Below, piece after piece: positions 48,872 to 58,416 of a stretch of DNA of 64,000 nucleotides. The notes beneath the pieces are model-generated. The model had not been told where the DNA came from. It saw only the letters and a list, made by a program, of their open reading frames with translations, and searched no databases. The stretch comes from Rhodobacteraceae bacterium REDSEA-S34_B6. GTDB taxonomy: Bacteria; Pseudomonadota; Alphaproteobacteria; Rhodobacterales; Rhodobacteraceae. The stretch lies in the NCBI GenBank assembly GCA_001627925.1, contig LUQC01000040.1, forward strand, positions 1 through 64,000, read 5' to 3'. Position numbers and translations under genes: made by a program. Each line of letters begins with the position of its first letter. Positions within the stretch are counted from its first letter, which is position 1.

Positions 48872-48893
48872 AGATAGGTAATTAAACCTATCT
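48872..48893. repeat. Inverted repeat between dksA and the MoxR gene
   Basis: Arms AGATAGGT (48872-48879) and ACCTATCT (48886-48893) flank AATTAA. It lies about 48 bases upstream of the dksA ATG, in the 150-base divergent space before the MoxR gene. It could be an operator for either gene or a leader hairpin. No T-run follows. Confidence 0.45.
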
Positions 48894-49018
48894 CTGGCCA
48901 AGTAAAGCAATTGGATTAAAATGTCACTAGTCAAAGATGAAGATTGAACGTTTTTTATTAATGTGCGAGAGATCGTTTTGTTTTACAGGTTGGTGGGTCT
49001 AATAGGAAGGTGATCTCA

Positions 49019-49858
49019 ATGAAGTTTGACGGCACTCAAAATTATGTTGCAACTGAAGACTTAAAAATTGCTGTAAATGCAGCAGTTACTCTGGAGCGAC
49101 CTTTGCTTGTAAAGGGTGAGCCGGGTACTGGAAAAACTGAGCTCGCGAAACAAGTAGCAAGCTCTCTGGGCCTACAACTTTATGAATGGAACATTAAGTC
49201 AACAACTAAAGCCCAACAAGGTTTATATGAGTATGACGCTGTTTCACGCCTGAGAGATAGCCAGTTGGGTGATAAAAAAGTCGAAGACGTAAGAAACTAC
49301 ATTAAAAAAGGGAAGCTATGGCAAGCTTTTGAGTCTAAGGAAAAAGTTGTTTTGCTTATTGATGAAGTTGACAAAGCCGATATCGAGTTCCCTAACGATC
49401 TTTTGCAAGAACTAGATAAAATGGCTTTTCACGTTTATGAGACGGGCGAGAACGTAAAAGCGATAAAAAGACCGGTAGTGATTATTACCTCAAATAACGA
49501 AAAAGAACTCCCTGATGCATTCCTGAGACGCTGTTTTTTTCATTACATTAGGTTTCCTGATCAAGAAACATTAGAAAAAATAATTCGAGTGCACTACCCC
49601 AATATAAAACAAAACCTTTTGTCGACAGCACTGGCTCAATTCTTCGAGTTACGTGAGCAGCCTGGCCTGAAAAAGAAACCCTCAACTTCGGAGGCATTGG
49701 ATTGGTTAAAGTTATTATTGGCAGAAGATCTGAGTGCAACTGATCTGACCAAGCAAGGTAAAAACGCTTTACCTCAGTTGCATGGAGCACTCTTAAAAAA
49801 TGAACAAGACGTACAACTTTTTGAACGCCTCGCCTTTATGGCGCGCAATCAAAGATAA
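49019..49858 (+). CDS. MoxR-type AAA+ ATPase
   Basis: 279 residues from the ATG at 49019 (GGAAGG upstream). The Walker A motif is GEPGTGKTELA, Walker B is VVLLIDEVDKAD, sensor 1 is in VIITSNNEKELPDAFLRRCFF. This single-domain AAA+ belongs to the MoxR group, which typically remodels or loads cofactors together with a VWA-domain partner encoded next to it. The partner here (50043-51204) is broken. Confidence 0.92.
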   Translation: MKFDGTQNYVATEDLKIAVNAAVTLERPLLVKGEPGTGKTELAKQVASSLGLQLYEWNIKSTTKAQQGLYEYDAVSRLRDSQLGDKKVEDVRNYIKKGKLWQAFESKEKVVLLIDEVDKADIEFPNDLLQELDKMAFHVYETGENVKAIKRPVVIITSNNEKELPDAFLRRCFFHYIRFPDQETLEKIIRVHYPNIKQNLLSTALAQFFELREQPGLKKKPSTSEALDWLKLLLAEDLSATDLTKQGKNALPQLHGALLKNEQDVQLFERLAFMARNQR

Positions 49859-49874
49859 TTTTGGGGAGATACCT

Positions 49875-50039
49875 ATGTACCTATTATTTGGCATTTTTGG
49901 AGGTATTTGGGGTGCTAGATTAGCTAAAAAGCGTGGTGGAAAAACACTTGATATACTTCAATACTCTGCTGGATACTTTCTATTTTATGCAATAATTGGT
50001 GTAATAGTAACTGTTATTTTGGACAGAACTATTTTTTAA
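49875..50039 (+). CDS. Small membrane protein between MoxR and VWA genes
   Basis: 54 residues from ATG 49875 with GGGGAG six bases upstream. Two hydrophobic segments (MYLLFGIFGGIWGARLA and FLFYAIIGVIVTVILD) are joined by a basic loop with KKRGGKTLDI. It lies 16 bases after the MoxR stop and three bases before the VWA gene. No family is recognised. Its ribosome site and position suggest a real gene. Confidence 0.65.
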   Translation: MYLLFGIFGGIWGARLAKKRGGKTLDILQYSAGYFLFYAIIGVIVTVILDRTIF

Positions 50040-50042
50040 AAA

Positions 50043-51204
50043 ATGTTTATCAAATTTTTCGAAAATTTACGACAACATAAGGTGCCAGTGAGTTTAAGGG
50101 AATACCTAACATTTCTGGAGTCCGTGTCACTCGAGCTTTGTACTTACGATGTTGATCACTTTTATTTTCTTGGACGCATAATAATGGTTAAGGACGAAAG
50201 GCATTTAGATAAATTTGATAGAGCTTTTTCAAAAACCTTTGCCGGTATTGAATCTTTATCAATCACAGACCTAATAGAATCTCTGGATGTGCCTGAGGCT
50301 TGGTTGAAAAAACTTACGGAGAGAGTGTTCGAAAAAGAAGAATAAGAAAAAATTGAAGCGCTTGGTAGTCTTGAAAAGCTGATTGAAACTCTAAAGAAAC
50401 GTCTAGAGGAACAAGAAAAACGCCACCAAGGTGGTAGTAAATCCCTTTGGTGCCTATGGATACAATCCTGAAGGCGTCAGGGTTGGTCAGGACCGAAGTA
50501 GGCACCAGCGTGCTGTTAAAGTTTGGGACAAGCGTGAATTTAAAAATTTAGATGACACGATAGAACTTGGTACAAGAAATATTAAAGTAGCAATGAAACG
50601 TCTAAGGCAATGGGTGAGAAATGGTGCTGAGGATGAATTGGATCTTCAAGGTACAATTCGGTCTACTGCTGAGAAAGGTTACTTGGACGTTAAAACGCAA
50701 CCTGAGAGACGTAATGCGGTAAAACTACTTCTTTTTCTAGATGTTGGTGGCTCTATGGATCCATATATCAGATTAGTTGAGGAACTATTTTCGGCGGCTA
50801 GTGCAGAATTTAAAAACCTCGAACACTACTATTTTCACAATTGTCTTTATGAGGGTGTATGGAAAGACAATACCAGGCGTTGGGAAAAGAAGATAGACAC
50901 TTGGGATATTCTAAATACATATGGTTCTGATTATAAATGTATATTTGTAGGTGACGCATCGATGTCTCCGTATGAAATACTGTATCCAGGCGGCGCTAAT
51001 GAATATTGGAATGAAGAGTCTGGTTCAGTTTGGCTAGAGCGTGCACGAACTCAATGGCCATCTAATATCTGGATCAACCCCTTACCCGTTTCTCAGTGGA
51101 AATACACGCAATCAGTAGAAATTATAAAGGAAATATTCCAATCAAGGATGTTCCCCCTAAATTTAAATGGAATAGACCAGGGCATGAAAACACTGCGCTC
51201 ATGA
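50043..51204 (+). pseudogene. VWA-domain (CoxE-like) protein gene, broken by a stop and a frameshift
   Basis: The N-terminal 100 residues (FIKFFENLRQHKVPVSLREYL) end at a TAA (50343-50345) in mid-protein. The same frame continues with EKIEALGSLEKLIETLKKRLEEQ. Near 50430-50445, in a GGTGGTAGTAAAT stretch, the frame shifts, and NPFGAYGYNPEGVRVGQ begins in another frame. That second part holds the VWA domain with FLDVGGSMD (a MIDAS-like motif) and runs to 51204. The intact family protein is about 390 residues. A GTG at 50431 could start the second part but has no ribosome site. Assembly error remains possible. Confidence 0.85.
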
Positions 51205-51241
51205 GTTGAAAATTGCTGACCAAAGTATCATATCGTAAAGG

Positions 51242-51931
51242 ATGATAAAGTTTGTCCCCATAATATTGCCTTTGGTATATGGATTGGTAATGTTTCGGTT
51301 ATCAGCTTGGAGGTTGAACCGGACCCTTAAAAATCAGTCAAGCTTGTTAGCAGATAAACAGCTCCTTAAACCAATTCAACTGCTGGCTAATGCACTTGAT
51401 TTAGAAAGCATATCTGTAAACATCTATGAGATCGAACCAGTGAATGGGTTGGCAGCGCCCGATGGAAAAATTTTTATAACAAGGGGGTTTTATAATAAAT
51501 TTACGTCCGGTGAGGTAACCGGGAATGAACTCGCCTCAGTGATCGCACACGAATTAGGTCATGTGGCCTTAGGACACACAAGACGACGGATGATTGATTT
51601 TTCAGGACAAAATGCTCTTAGGATGGCTTTGGGAAGCATTCTTTCAAGGGTTTTACCAGGTATAGGCGGAATTGTGGCCAACGTGCTTTCAAATCTTTTG
51701 ATGGCTCGTTTGTCTCGAGCAGATGAGTTCGAAGCTGATGAATACGCATCTGCATTAATGATTAAATCTGGGATAGGTGTCAAACCTCAGATCTCCATGT
51801 TCGAGAAATTAGAAAAATTAAGCGGAAATAACGGCAACTTACAGCCCGCTTGGCTGCTCAGCCATCCCAAAACCAACAAACGGATTGAGAAAATTCAAGA
51901 AAATGTATCAAAATGGGATGCAAACAAATAG
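51242..51931 (+). CDS. M48-family zinc metallopeptidase
   Basis: A 229-residue protein with one N-terminal hydrophobic helix (FVPIILPLVYGLVMFRL) and the zinc motif SVIAHELGHVALGH, with the third ligand Glu in the later ADEFEADEYAS. It resembles HtpX/LoiP-type proteases that degrade misfolded envelope proteins. Related genomes also carry it after the MoxR/VWA genes. It converges on pgi. Confidence 0.9.
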   Translation: MIKFVPIILPLVYGLVMFRLSAWRLNRTLKNQSSLLADKQLLKPIQLLANALDLESISVNIYEIEPVNGLAAPDGKIFITRGFYNKFTSGEVTGNELASVIAHELGHVALGHTRRRMIDFSGQNALRMALGSILSRVLPGIGGIVANVLSNLLMARLSRADEFEADEYASALMIKSGIGVKPQISMFEKLEKLSGNNGNLQPAWLLSHPKTNKRIEKIQENVSKWDANK

Positions 51932-51949
51932 GATATAAAATTGATTAAT

Positions 51950-53557
51950 CTATGCTTTTTTGTAAGTACCGATCCGTGTTAATAGCATTTTAGTAGACCC
52001 GTCTTTTGTAGCAGCACTTTTTTTGCCCGCAATAATTTGAGTAAGTTCTTCCGCCAAAACTTTACCTAACTCGACACCCCATTGATCAAAGCTGTTAATT
52101 CCAAGAATTATTCCCTCAACAAAGACGCGATGTTCGTAGAGTGCTATAATTTTTCCGAGAGTTGATGGGTTAAGTTTAGAATAAACTAGTTTGGTCGAGG
52201 GTCGGTTTCCTGGAAATACTCGATGATATGCAATAGCTTCAAATTCTTGCTTATTTTCCTCATTTTGGGCCATTCTTTCGATAACCTCCGATAAAGAAAG
52301 CCCAAGCATTAATGCCTCCGACTGGGCAAGGCAATTCGCAATCAAAATATCATGATGTTTGACAAGATAGCTTTCACTTCCCATTGCACCTACCAAAAAC
52401 TCGCATGGAACAATCCTGGTTCCCTGATGAATTAATTGAAAAAAAGCATGTTGCCCGTTTGTGCCGGGCTCGCCCCAGACAATCGGGCCCGTGTCATAAT
52501 TTAATTTTTTACCCTCCATAGAAACATTTTTTCCATTACTTTCCATCTCTAACTGCTGCAAGTAGGCAGGTAATTTAGATAATCTTTGCTCGTAAGGCAA
52601 AACTGCTCTCGTGTGGTAACCACAAATCTGGTTATGCCAAATGCCTACTAAAGCAAGCATAATTGGCATATTTCTTTCCGCGGGAGCATCCATGAAATGC
52701 TGGTCCATCTCAAAGGCTCCCTCAAGAAATTCGTCGAAGTTCTTTACCCCAATTGCAAGCATCAATGACAATCCAATAGGGCCCCAAATCGAGTACCTTC
52801 CTCCAACCCAATCCGCAAAATCAAAAACACGATCCTTTGGAATACCGAAGGCTTTGGTATTACTTACTGAATTTGAAACAGCAACAAACTGATTGGTGGG
52901 ATTTGGAACTTCGCGTGACATCCAACTCAAAGCTGTGCGTGCGTTCGTCATAGTCTCAGTGGTTGTAAAAGTTTTTGACGCAACAATTATTAAAGTTGTT
53001 TTAGGATTAAGGTTTTTCAAAATGTCATGTATCTGAGCGCCGTCAACATTGGAAACAAAATGACATTCCGGTCCGCTGTGATAGGCGGCCAATGCTGACG
53101 TAGCCATAAGCGGACCTAGATCTGATCCACCGATGCCTATGTTAACAACATCGGTAATCGGACCACCTAACCCACTAAATTCTCCTTCCTGTATACTTTT
53201 TGTAAATACCCGCATTTTTTCAATAGTTTCGAAAATTTTTGGCATTACATTTTCACCGTCAGAAAAGATCTTTGTCTCTGATTTATTCCGCAATGCCATA
53301 TGAAGCACGGATCTATCTTCAGTTCTATTTATCTTGTCTCCCGAAAACATTGCATTCTTAAACTTTTCTACCCTTTTAAGTTCCACAAGTTTTAAAAGTT
53401 CTGCACGACATTCGTCATCAATTTGAGTTTTAGAATAATCAAAAAAGAGATTTCCCAAATCCACTGAAAAATCCATAGCTCGTTTCGGATCATCAAATAG
53501 AGATATTATTGACCTAGAACTTTTTTCTTTCCAAAGTCTTTCTAACTTCTTGAACAT
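51950..53557 (-). CDS. pgi: Glucose-6-phosphate isomerase
   Basis: A 535-residue enzyme interconverting glucose-6-phosphate and fructose-6-phosphate. The PGI signatures NIGIGGSDLGPLM, DWVGGRYSIWGPIGL and GINSFDQWGVELGK are present. It is the last gene of a zwf-pgl-pgi operon, 26 bases after pgl, and links the Entner-Doudoroff entry with hexose recycling. Confidence 0.97.
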   Translation of the reverse strand: MFKKLERLWKEKSSRSIISLFDDPKRAMDFSVDLGNLFFDYSKTQIDDECRAELLKLVELKRVEKFKNAMFSGDKINRTEDRSVLHMALRNKSETKIFSDGENVMPKIFETIEKMRVFTKSIQEGEFSGLGGPITDVVNIGIGGSDLGPLMATSALAAYHSGPECHFVSNVDGAQIHDILKNLNPKTTLIIVASKTFTTTETMTNARTALSWMSREVPNPTNQFVAVSNSVSNTKAFGIPKDRVFDFADWVGGRYSIWGPIGLSLMLAIGVKNFDEFLEGAFEMDQHFMDAPAERNMPIMLALVGIWHNQICGYHTRAVLPYEQRLSKLPAYLQQLEMESNGKNVSMEGKKLNYDTGPIVWGEPGTNGQHAFFQLIHQGTRIVPCEFLVGAMGSESYLVKHHDILIANCLAQSEALMLGLSLSEVIERMAQNEENKQEFEAIAYHRVFPGNRPSTKLVYSKLNPSTLGKIIALYEHRVFVEGIILGINSFDQWGVELGKVLAEELTQIIAGKKSAATKDGSTKMLLTRIGTYKKA

Positions 53558-53583
53558 TTTATTCTCTCAAATTATTCAGTATT

Positions 53584-54258
53584 CTATTCGGCCCAATGCA
53601 CAACGGCGCCATCTAAAACGGCACTAACCGGTGCAGATAAAGGATCAAGAAACATTGCTTCATCAAGAACCCTTTTCTTATCTACACCAAAAAACACCAA
53701 ATGTTTTTCTTGCGAGGAATTTAGAACTCTCGCGGTCAAAGAGATCCGAGGTTCAGGTATGCCCGGAGCTGATACAGCAACCACGTTCGGAGCATCTTTA
53801 CTTAAAGCCAGCCCCAAATTTTTTGATTCCGGGAAAAGAGATGCGGTGTGCATATCTGCCCCCATACCCAAAAGAGCTACTGACAAAGGAAGAGCAGGCT
53901 CAATATCTTTATTAATATGCAAAATACCATCTTCTGGACTTGCGAAATCAGCGTACATAGGGATAAACCTCGCTTTTTTTGCCTCATTCTTGAAAAGTGT
54001 CTTCATTATCAATCTGGTATTTGATCTTTCGTGAGAATGAGGAACCCATCTTTCGTCTCCCAGAATGACATTCACCCTAGCCCAATCTAAGTAAAATTCA
54101 GAAAGTTTTTCTAAAATAGGTCCAGGTGTTGTACCGCCTGGCACCGCAAATGTAATAGTTTCACGACCTTCTAATGCAGTAATTAAGGCACTCGATATTT
54201 TTGCTGCAACTTTCTGAATTAATTCTTCTCGTTCGTCGTACTTTATTATCTTTGTCAT
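53584..54258 (-). CDS. pgl: 6-phosphogluconolactonase
   Basis: A 224-residue DevB-type lactonase. FAVPGGTTPGPILEKL, LGDERWVPHSHERSN and LLGMGADMHTASLFP are family markers. It hydrolyses the product of Zwf to 6-phosphogluconate. Its ATG overlaps the zwf stop by four bases. Confidence 0.95.
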   Translation of the reverse strand: MTKIIKYDEREELIQKVAAKISSALITALEGRETITFAVPGGTTPGPILEKLSEFYLDWARVNVILGDERWVPHSHERSNTRLIMKTLFKNEAKKARFIPMYADFASPEDGILHINKDIEPALPLSVALLGMGADMHTASLFPESKNLGLALSKDAPNVVAVSAPGIPEPRISLTARVLNSSQEKHLVFFGVDKKRVLDEAMFLDPLSAPVSAVLDGAVVHWAE

Positions 54259-55703
54259 GATATTTCACGCCATTTTCTTCCATCTCTATGCATGAGCATC
54301 ATAGAGTCTTCAGGGCCAGAGCTTCCAGCATCGTAAGAGACAGGTGAAGTGCCTTTACTTACCCATTGATTGATCACCGGGTCTGTCCAAGACCATGCTG
54401 CCTCAACCTCATCGCCTCGCATGAATAGCGTTTGGTTGCCTCGGATAACATCCATAATAAGCCTTTCGTATGCATCTGGAACTGCACCAATCTCAGGACC
54501 GAGAGCCTCAGCGAAAGTCATATCCAAAGGAACATCAATCAGTCGCATACCACCAGGTCCCGGTTCTTTTATAGTGAGATCCATCATCATCCCTTCATCT
54601 GGTTGCAACCGGATAACAAGTGCATTTCTATGACTTCCCGCATCTGGGCCAAAAATTGAATGGGGTGTTTCTTTGAAAACTACTGCTATTTCAGAACATC
54701 TTGCTTTTAATTTTTTACCAGTTCTTAGATAAAAAGGAGTACCAGCCCAACGCCAATTGCTGATTTGAACTTTCAGTGCAATAAAACTTTCTGTTTTTGA
54801 ACTAGGGTTGTCTACCGCCTCAAGATAACCCTTTTCTGTGCCCACAGTACTATATTGCCCACGAACAATATCTTTTGAATTAATTGGATCTAAAGCACGT
54901 ATAACTTTCAACTTTTCATCACGCACTGCATCTGGTGAAAACTTAGCTGGTGGCTCCATCGCAATTAAACAAAGCAATTGCATAAGGTGGTTCTGGACCA
55001 TATCCCGCATGGCACCAGCTTGGTCATAATAACTACCACGCCCCTCTACCCCTACTGACTCAGCAACAGTGACTTGAATATGATCGATATACTGAGAATT
55101 CCACAGCGGTTCAAATAACATATTTCCAAAACGAACGGCCATCAGGTTTTGAACTGTTTCTTTGCCTAGGTAGTGATCAATTCTGTATATTTGCTCCTCG
55201 CTAAAATGTTCTTTTAGCACCGCATTTAAAGCACGAGCTGAGTTTAAATCTCTGCCAAAGGGTTTTTCTAATACTATTCGTGAACTTTTGGATGAAATTG
55301 AATATTGATGCAACTTTTCAGCTAAAGGACCAAACAAGGACGGCGATACTGAAAAATAAAAAGCTTGTATTGCATCTTTTCGAACTATTCCCGCTAAATC
55401 TGACCAACCAAGGTCACCTTGAGCATCTATCTGTACATATTGGATTTGTTTGATAAAACTTTTCAATTCACCTGACGCCGACAGCTCTGGCTCAAACTCT
55501 TGCAGTGCCGCAATAACCAAATCTTGGTAGCCATTAGTATCAAATTCTGATCGTGCAACCCCTATAACATAAGCATTATCTGGCATCTGACCCGCAACAA
55601 ATCTTCGAAAAAGACTTGGCAAAATTTTTCTTCTGGCAAGGTCACCAGTTCCACCAAAAACCACAAGATCAAAGGCTTTAACTGGGATTACACGTGAGAC
55701 CAT
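54255..55703 (-). CDS. zwf: Glucose-6-phosphate 1-dehydrogenase
   Basis: A 482-residue enzyme. The NADP-binding motif is VVFGGTGDLARRKILPS, the substrate/catalytic motif RIDHYLGKETVQN (with the active His), and VLEKPFGRDL a third signature. It starts oxidation of glucose-6-phosphate in the Entner-Doudoroff or pentose-phosphate route; edd and eda are not in the window. First gene of the operon; a palindromic operator-like site lies about 82 bases upstream. Confidence 0.97.
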   Translation of the reverse strand: MVSRVIPVKAFDLVVFGGTGDLARRKILPSLFRRFVAGQMPDNAYVIGVARSEFDTNGYQDLVIAALQEFEPELSASGELKSFIKQIQYVQIDAQGDLGWSDLAGIVRKDAIQAFYFSVSPSLFGPLAEKLHQYSISSKSSRIVLEKPFGRDLNSARALNAVLKEHFSEEQIYRIDHYLGKETVQNLMAVRFGNMLFEPLWNSQYIDHIQVTVAESVGVEGRGSYYDQAGAMRDMVQNHLMQLLCLIAMEPPAKFSPDAVRDEKLKVIRALDPINSKDIVRGQYSTVGTEKGYLEAVDNPSSKTESFIALKVQISNWRWAGTPFYLRTGKKLKARCSEIAVVFKETPHSIFGPDAGSHRNALVIRLQPDEGMMMDLTIKEPGPGGMRLIDVPLDMTFAEALGPEIGAVPDAYERLIMDVIRGNQTLFMRGDEVEAAWSWTDPVINQWVSKGTSPVSYDAGSSGPEDSMMLMHRDGRKWREIS

Positions 55704-55784
55704 TTTTTACTCCTAAAAACAATACCCGATTGTATAGTAAACCACTCGAGCTCAAATAACACCCCATATGCAAGCAATGATCAT

Positions 55785-55796
55785 GTTAGCGCTAAC
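55785..55796. promoter_or_regulatory. LacI-type operator-like palindrome upstream of zwf
   Basis: GTTAGCGCTAAC is a perfect 12-base palindrome with a central CG/GC core like LacI/GalR-family operators. It lies in the divergent zwf-tyrS space, 82 bases from the zwf start. A related site precedes the aldolase gene. Regulator identity is inferred only from the site type. Confidence 0.5.
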
Positions 55797-55956
55797 TATA
55801 AACGATTTATTACTGAAAAGGGAATTTGTCTAGAGGAACTCTTAACAAAAAAACAACGGATTTTATGGTAAAAAAAAGAATATATTTCACGTAAGTATCT
55901 TTTACTCAGTCCGCTACCTAGTTATAAAGCAGTGAGATTTAAAGATAGGATTATTA

Positions 55957-57210
55957 ATGGTTTTCCGACCTAAGTCAGATTTTCTAAACATTATGATATC
56001 TCGTGGTTTTATTTCTGATTGCACCGACTATGAGGGGCTAGATCATCTTTTGAATTCGCAAATTTGTCCAGGTTATATAGGATTTGACGCCACAGCCAAA
56101 TCTCTACACGTCGGCAGCTTAATGCAAATTATGATGCTTCGTTGGCTGCAAAAAACCGGAGGAAAACCAATTACATTGATGGGTGGCGGTACAACAAAGG
56201 TTGGAGATCCAAGCTTTAGAGCAGATGAAAGACCGTTATTAAGCGATTCACAGATTGAAGAAAATATTTCAGGAATAAAAGGAATATTTTCAAATTATCT
56301 TAATTTTGGAGATAAGAATTCCGATGCATTAATGGTAAACAACTCGGAATGGCTCGATGATTTAAATTATATTCAGTTCCTTCGTGAAATCGGTGGCCAT
56401 TTTTCTGTAAATCGCATGCTTTCGTTCGAGAGTGTCAAATCAAGATTAGATCGAGAACAATCTTTATCATTTCTAGAGTTCAACTATATGATTTTACAGG
56501 CATATGATTTTTACGAATTGAACCAGCGATATGGATGTATACTTCAAATGGGTGGTTCCGATCAGATGGGAAACATAATAAATGGTATGGAATTGTCACG
56601 CCGTAAAGCAAACGCAAAAGTATTTGGTTTAACATCTCCCTTACTGACAACTTCAGACGGCAAAAAAATGGGTAAATCTCAAAACGGAGCAGTCTGGCTA
56701 AATAAAGAAATGCTATCACCTTTTGATTTTTGGCAATTTTGGCGAAACACTTCTGATGCAGATGTTGGTAAGTTCCTTAAACTTTATACGGAAATTGACC
56801 TGATCGAATGTGAAAAATTAGGATCTCTGAAAGGCTCCGAAATTAATGAAGCAAAGTCTATTTTAGCGAACCAAGTAACCAAGTTATGCCACGGTGAAAA
56901 CGTGGCATCAGATGTAGAAAAAACTGCAAAAGAAGTTTTTGAGAAAGGTGGCGTTGGCAGTGATCTTCCATCATACAGCGTTTCGAAGAATGAAGTTGAA
57001 ACTGGTTTGTCTCTGGCCCAATTATTGACAAAAACAGGACTCACTAAATCAGGAAAAGAAGCCAAACGCTTGATTTCAGAAAATGGAGCACGTCTCAATG
57101 GATCTTTAATCAGCGATACAAATCAGATGCTAAGTGTGGATGACTTTAATGAACCCTTAAAAATAAGTGCGGGCAAGAAAAGACATGCTATTGTCACTCT
57201 TCAAAAATAG
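55957..57210 (+). CDS. tyrS: Tyrosyl-tRNA synthetase
   Basis: A 417-residue class I synthetase. The HIGH-type motif is in [10 protein letters not shown], the KMSKS motif is KKMGKSQNG, and a C-terminal S4-like domain carries [22 protein letters not shown]. It is the bacterial TyrRS type. Confidence 0.97.
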   Translation: MVFRPKSDFLNIMISRGFISDCTDYEGLDHLLNSQICPGYIGFDATAKSLHVGSLMQIMMLRWLQKTGGKPITLMGGGTTKVGDPSFRADERPLLSDSQIEENISGIKGIFSNYLNFGDKNSDALMVNNSEWLDDLNYIQFLREIGGHFSVNRMLSFESVKSRLDREQSLSFLEFNYMILQAYDFYELNQRYGCILQMGGSDQMGNIINGMELSRRKANAKVFGLTSPLLTTSDGKKMGKSQNGAVWLNKEMLSPFDFWQFWRNTSDADVGKFLKLYTEIDLIECEKLGSLKGSEINEAKSILANQVTKLCHGENVASDVEKTAKEVFEKGGVGSDLPSYSVSKNEVETGLSLAQLLTKTGLTKSGKEAKRLISENGARLNGSLISDTNQMLSVDDFNEPLKISAGKKRHAIVTLQK

Positions 57211-57231
57211 TAGAAAATATACGCTTAGAAA

Positions 57232-57792
57232 TTATTGATCCATAGACGAAACTTTTTCCATAAAATCTGGAGCTCCTAAAACCGCTCCATTTGATCCTAG
57301 ACCTAACTTAATGGTGTCAACGATTTCCATTCCCTCCACGACTTTACCCACTACTGTGTATTGACCATTCAAAAAGTAACCCTCTTTGAACATTATGAAA
57401 AACTGGCTATTGGCGCTGTTTGGGTTCTGAGCTCTAGCCATACCAACTATACCTCTATCGAACGGTATATTCGAAAATTCTGCAGGCAAATCTGGCAGTT
57501 CTGATCCACCGCGCCCTGCCATAGCAATATTGTCTCCAACTTTACCGAATTGAACATCACCAGTTTGAGCCATAAAGCCATCAATCACCCGGTGAAAAAC
57601 TATACCATCATAGCTTCCATTAGATGCTAGGGTCAAAATTCTTTCAACATGCTGTGGTGCCACATCTTCAAAAAGTTCTACTACTACAGTACCGTTTGCC
57701 CCCTCACCCTTTATTGAAATTTCGAGTTTAGCCGCGTTGATGCTTATGGTCGAAAACATACAAATAAAAAAAGACAGTAACAATCTATGCAT
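57232..57792 (-). CDS. Secreted cyclophilin-type peptidyl-prolyl isomerase
   Basis: A 186-residue cyclophilin with an N-terminal signal peptide (LLLSFFICMFSTISINA), so it acts in the periplasm. The core has FHRVIDGFMAQTGDV, NSQFFIMF and YTVVGKVVEGM. It overlaps the upstream cyclophilin gene by eight bases, a tandem duplication typical of Rhodobacteraceae in which one copy is cytoplasmic and one exported. Confidence 0.92.
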   Translation of the reverse strand: MHRLLLSFFICMFSTISINAAKLEISIKGEGANGTVVVELFEDVAPQHVERILTLASNGSYDGIVFHRVIDGFMAQTGDVQFGKVGDNIAMAGRGGSELPDLPAEFSNIPFDRGIVGMARAQNPNSANSQFFIMFKEGYFLNGQYTVVGKVVEGMEIVDTIKLGLGSNGAVLGAPDFMEKVSSMDQ

Positions 57793-58291
57793 CGGCAGCC
57801 ACCACGACCGATATCATTTTATCAGGAGATGCCGGTGGCTCGCCTCTTTCAAGTGCATCAACGAAGTCCATTCCTGATATAACCCGTCCATAAACCGTAT
57901 ATTGCCGATTTAAAAAGTGATTATCGTTAAAATTTATAAAAAATTGACTATTTGCACTATCTGGGTTCGCACTTCTAGCTGCTCCAAGAGTGCCTCTATC
58001 ATGGGGAATGCCTGAAAATTCTGCTTTTACATCCGGAAACTCAGAGCCTCCTCGGCCTGCCATTCTTATATCAAAATTTGACTCCATGTTGCCATATTGC
58101 ACATCTCCAGTTTGCGCCATAAAACCTTCGATGACTCTGTGGAAACAAACATTATCGTAAAGTCCTGACCTCACAAGGATCTTCATCCTTTCACAGTGAA
58201 GTGGTGCAATATCTGGCAGCAATTCTATCAGAACGGTACCACCTTTTACTTCCATAATAATTGTGTTTTCTGGGTCTTTTATATTGTCCAT
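57785..58291 (-). CDS. Cytoplasmic cyclophilin-type peptidyl-prolyl isomerase
   Basis: A 168-residue cyclophilin without a signal peptide. FHRVIEGFMAQTGDVQYG, the active-site region FFINFNDNHFLNRQYTVYGRV and NSQFF are visible. It is close in sequence to its downstream neighbour, indicating local duplication. It catalyses cis-trans proline isomerisation in protein folding. Confidence 0.93.
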   Translation of the reverse strand: MDNIKDPENTIIMEVKGGTVLIELLPDIAPLHCERMKILVRSGLYDNVCFHRVIEGFMAQTGDVQYGNMESNFDIRMAGRGGSEFPDVKAEFSGIPHDRGTLGAARSANPDSANSQFFINFNDNHFLNRQYTVYGRVISGMDFVDALERGEPPASPDKMISVVVAADA

Positions 58292-58416
58292 TTACGGCTC
58301 CTGTTAATTGTCGCTACGATACCTATGATGAAATTATTTTATTAACAAGATATCGTATTGAATAATTGCTAATTATTAAGGCATAAAAGCCCAAGTGTGA
58401 ATTGAGGGGAACATCC

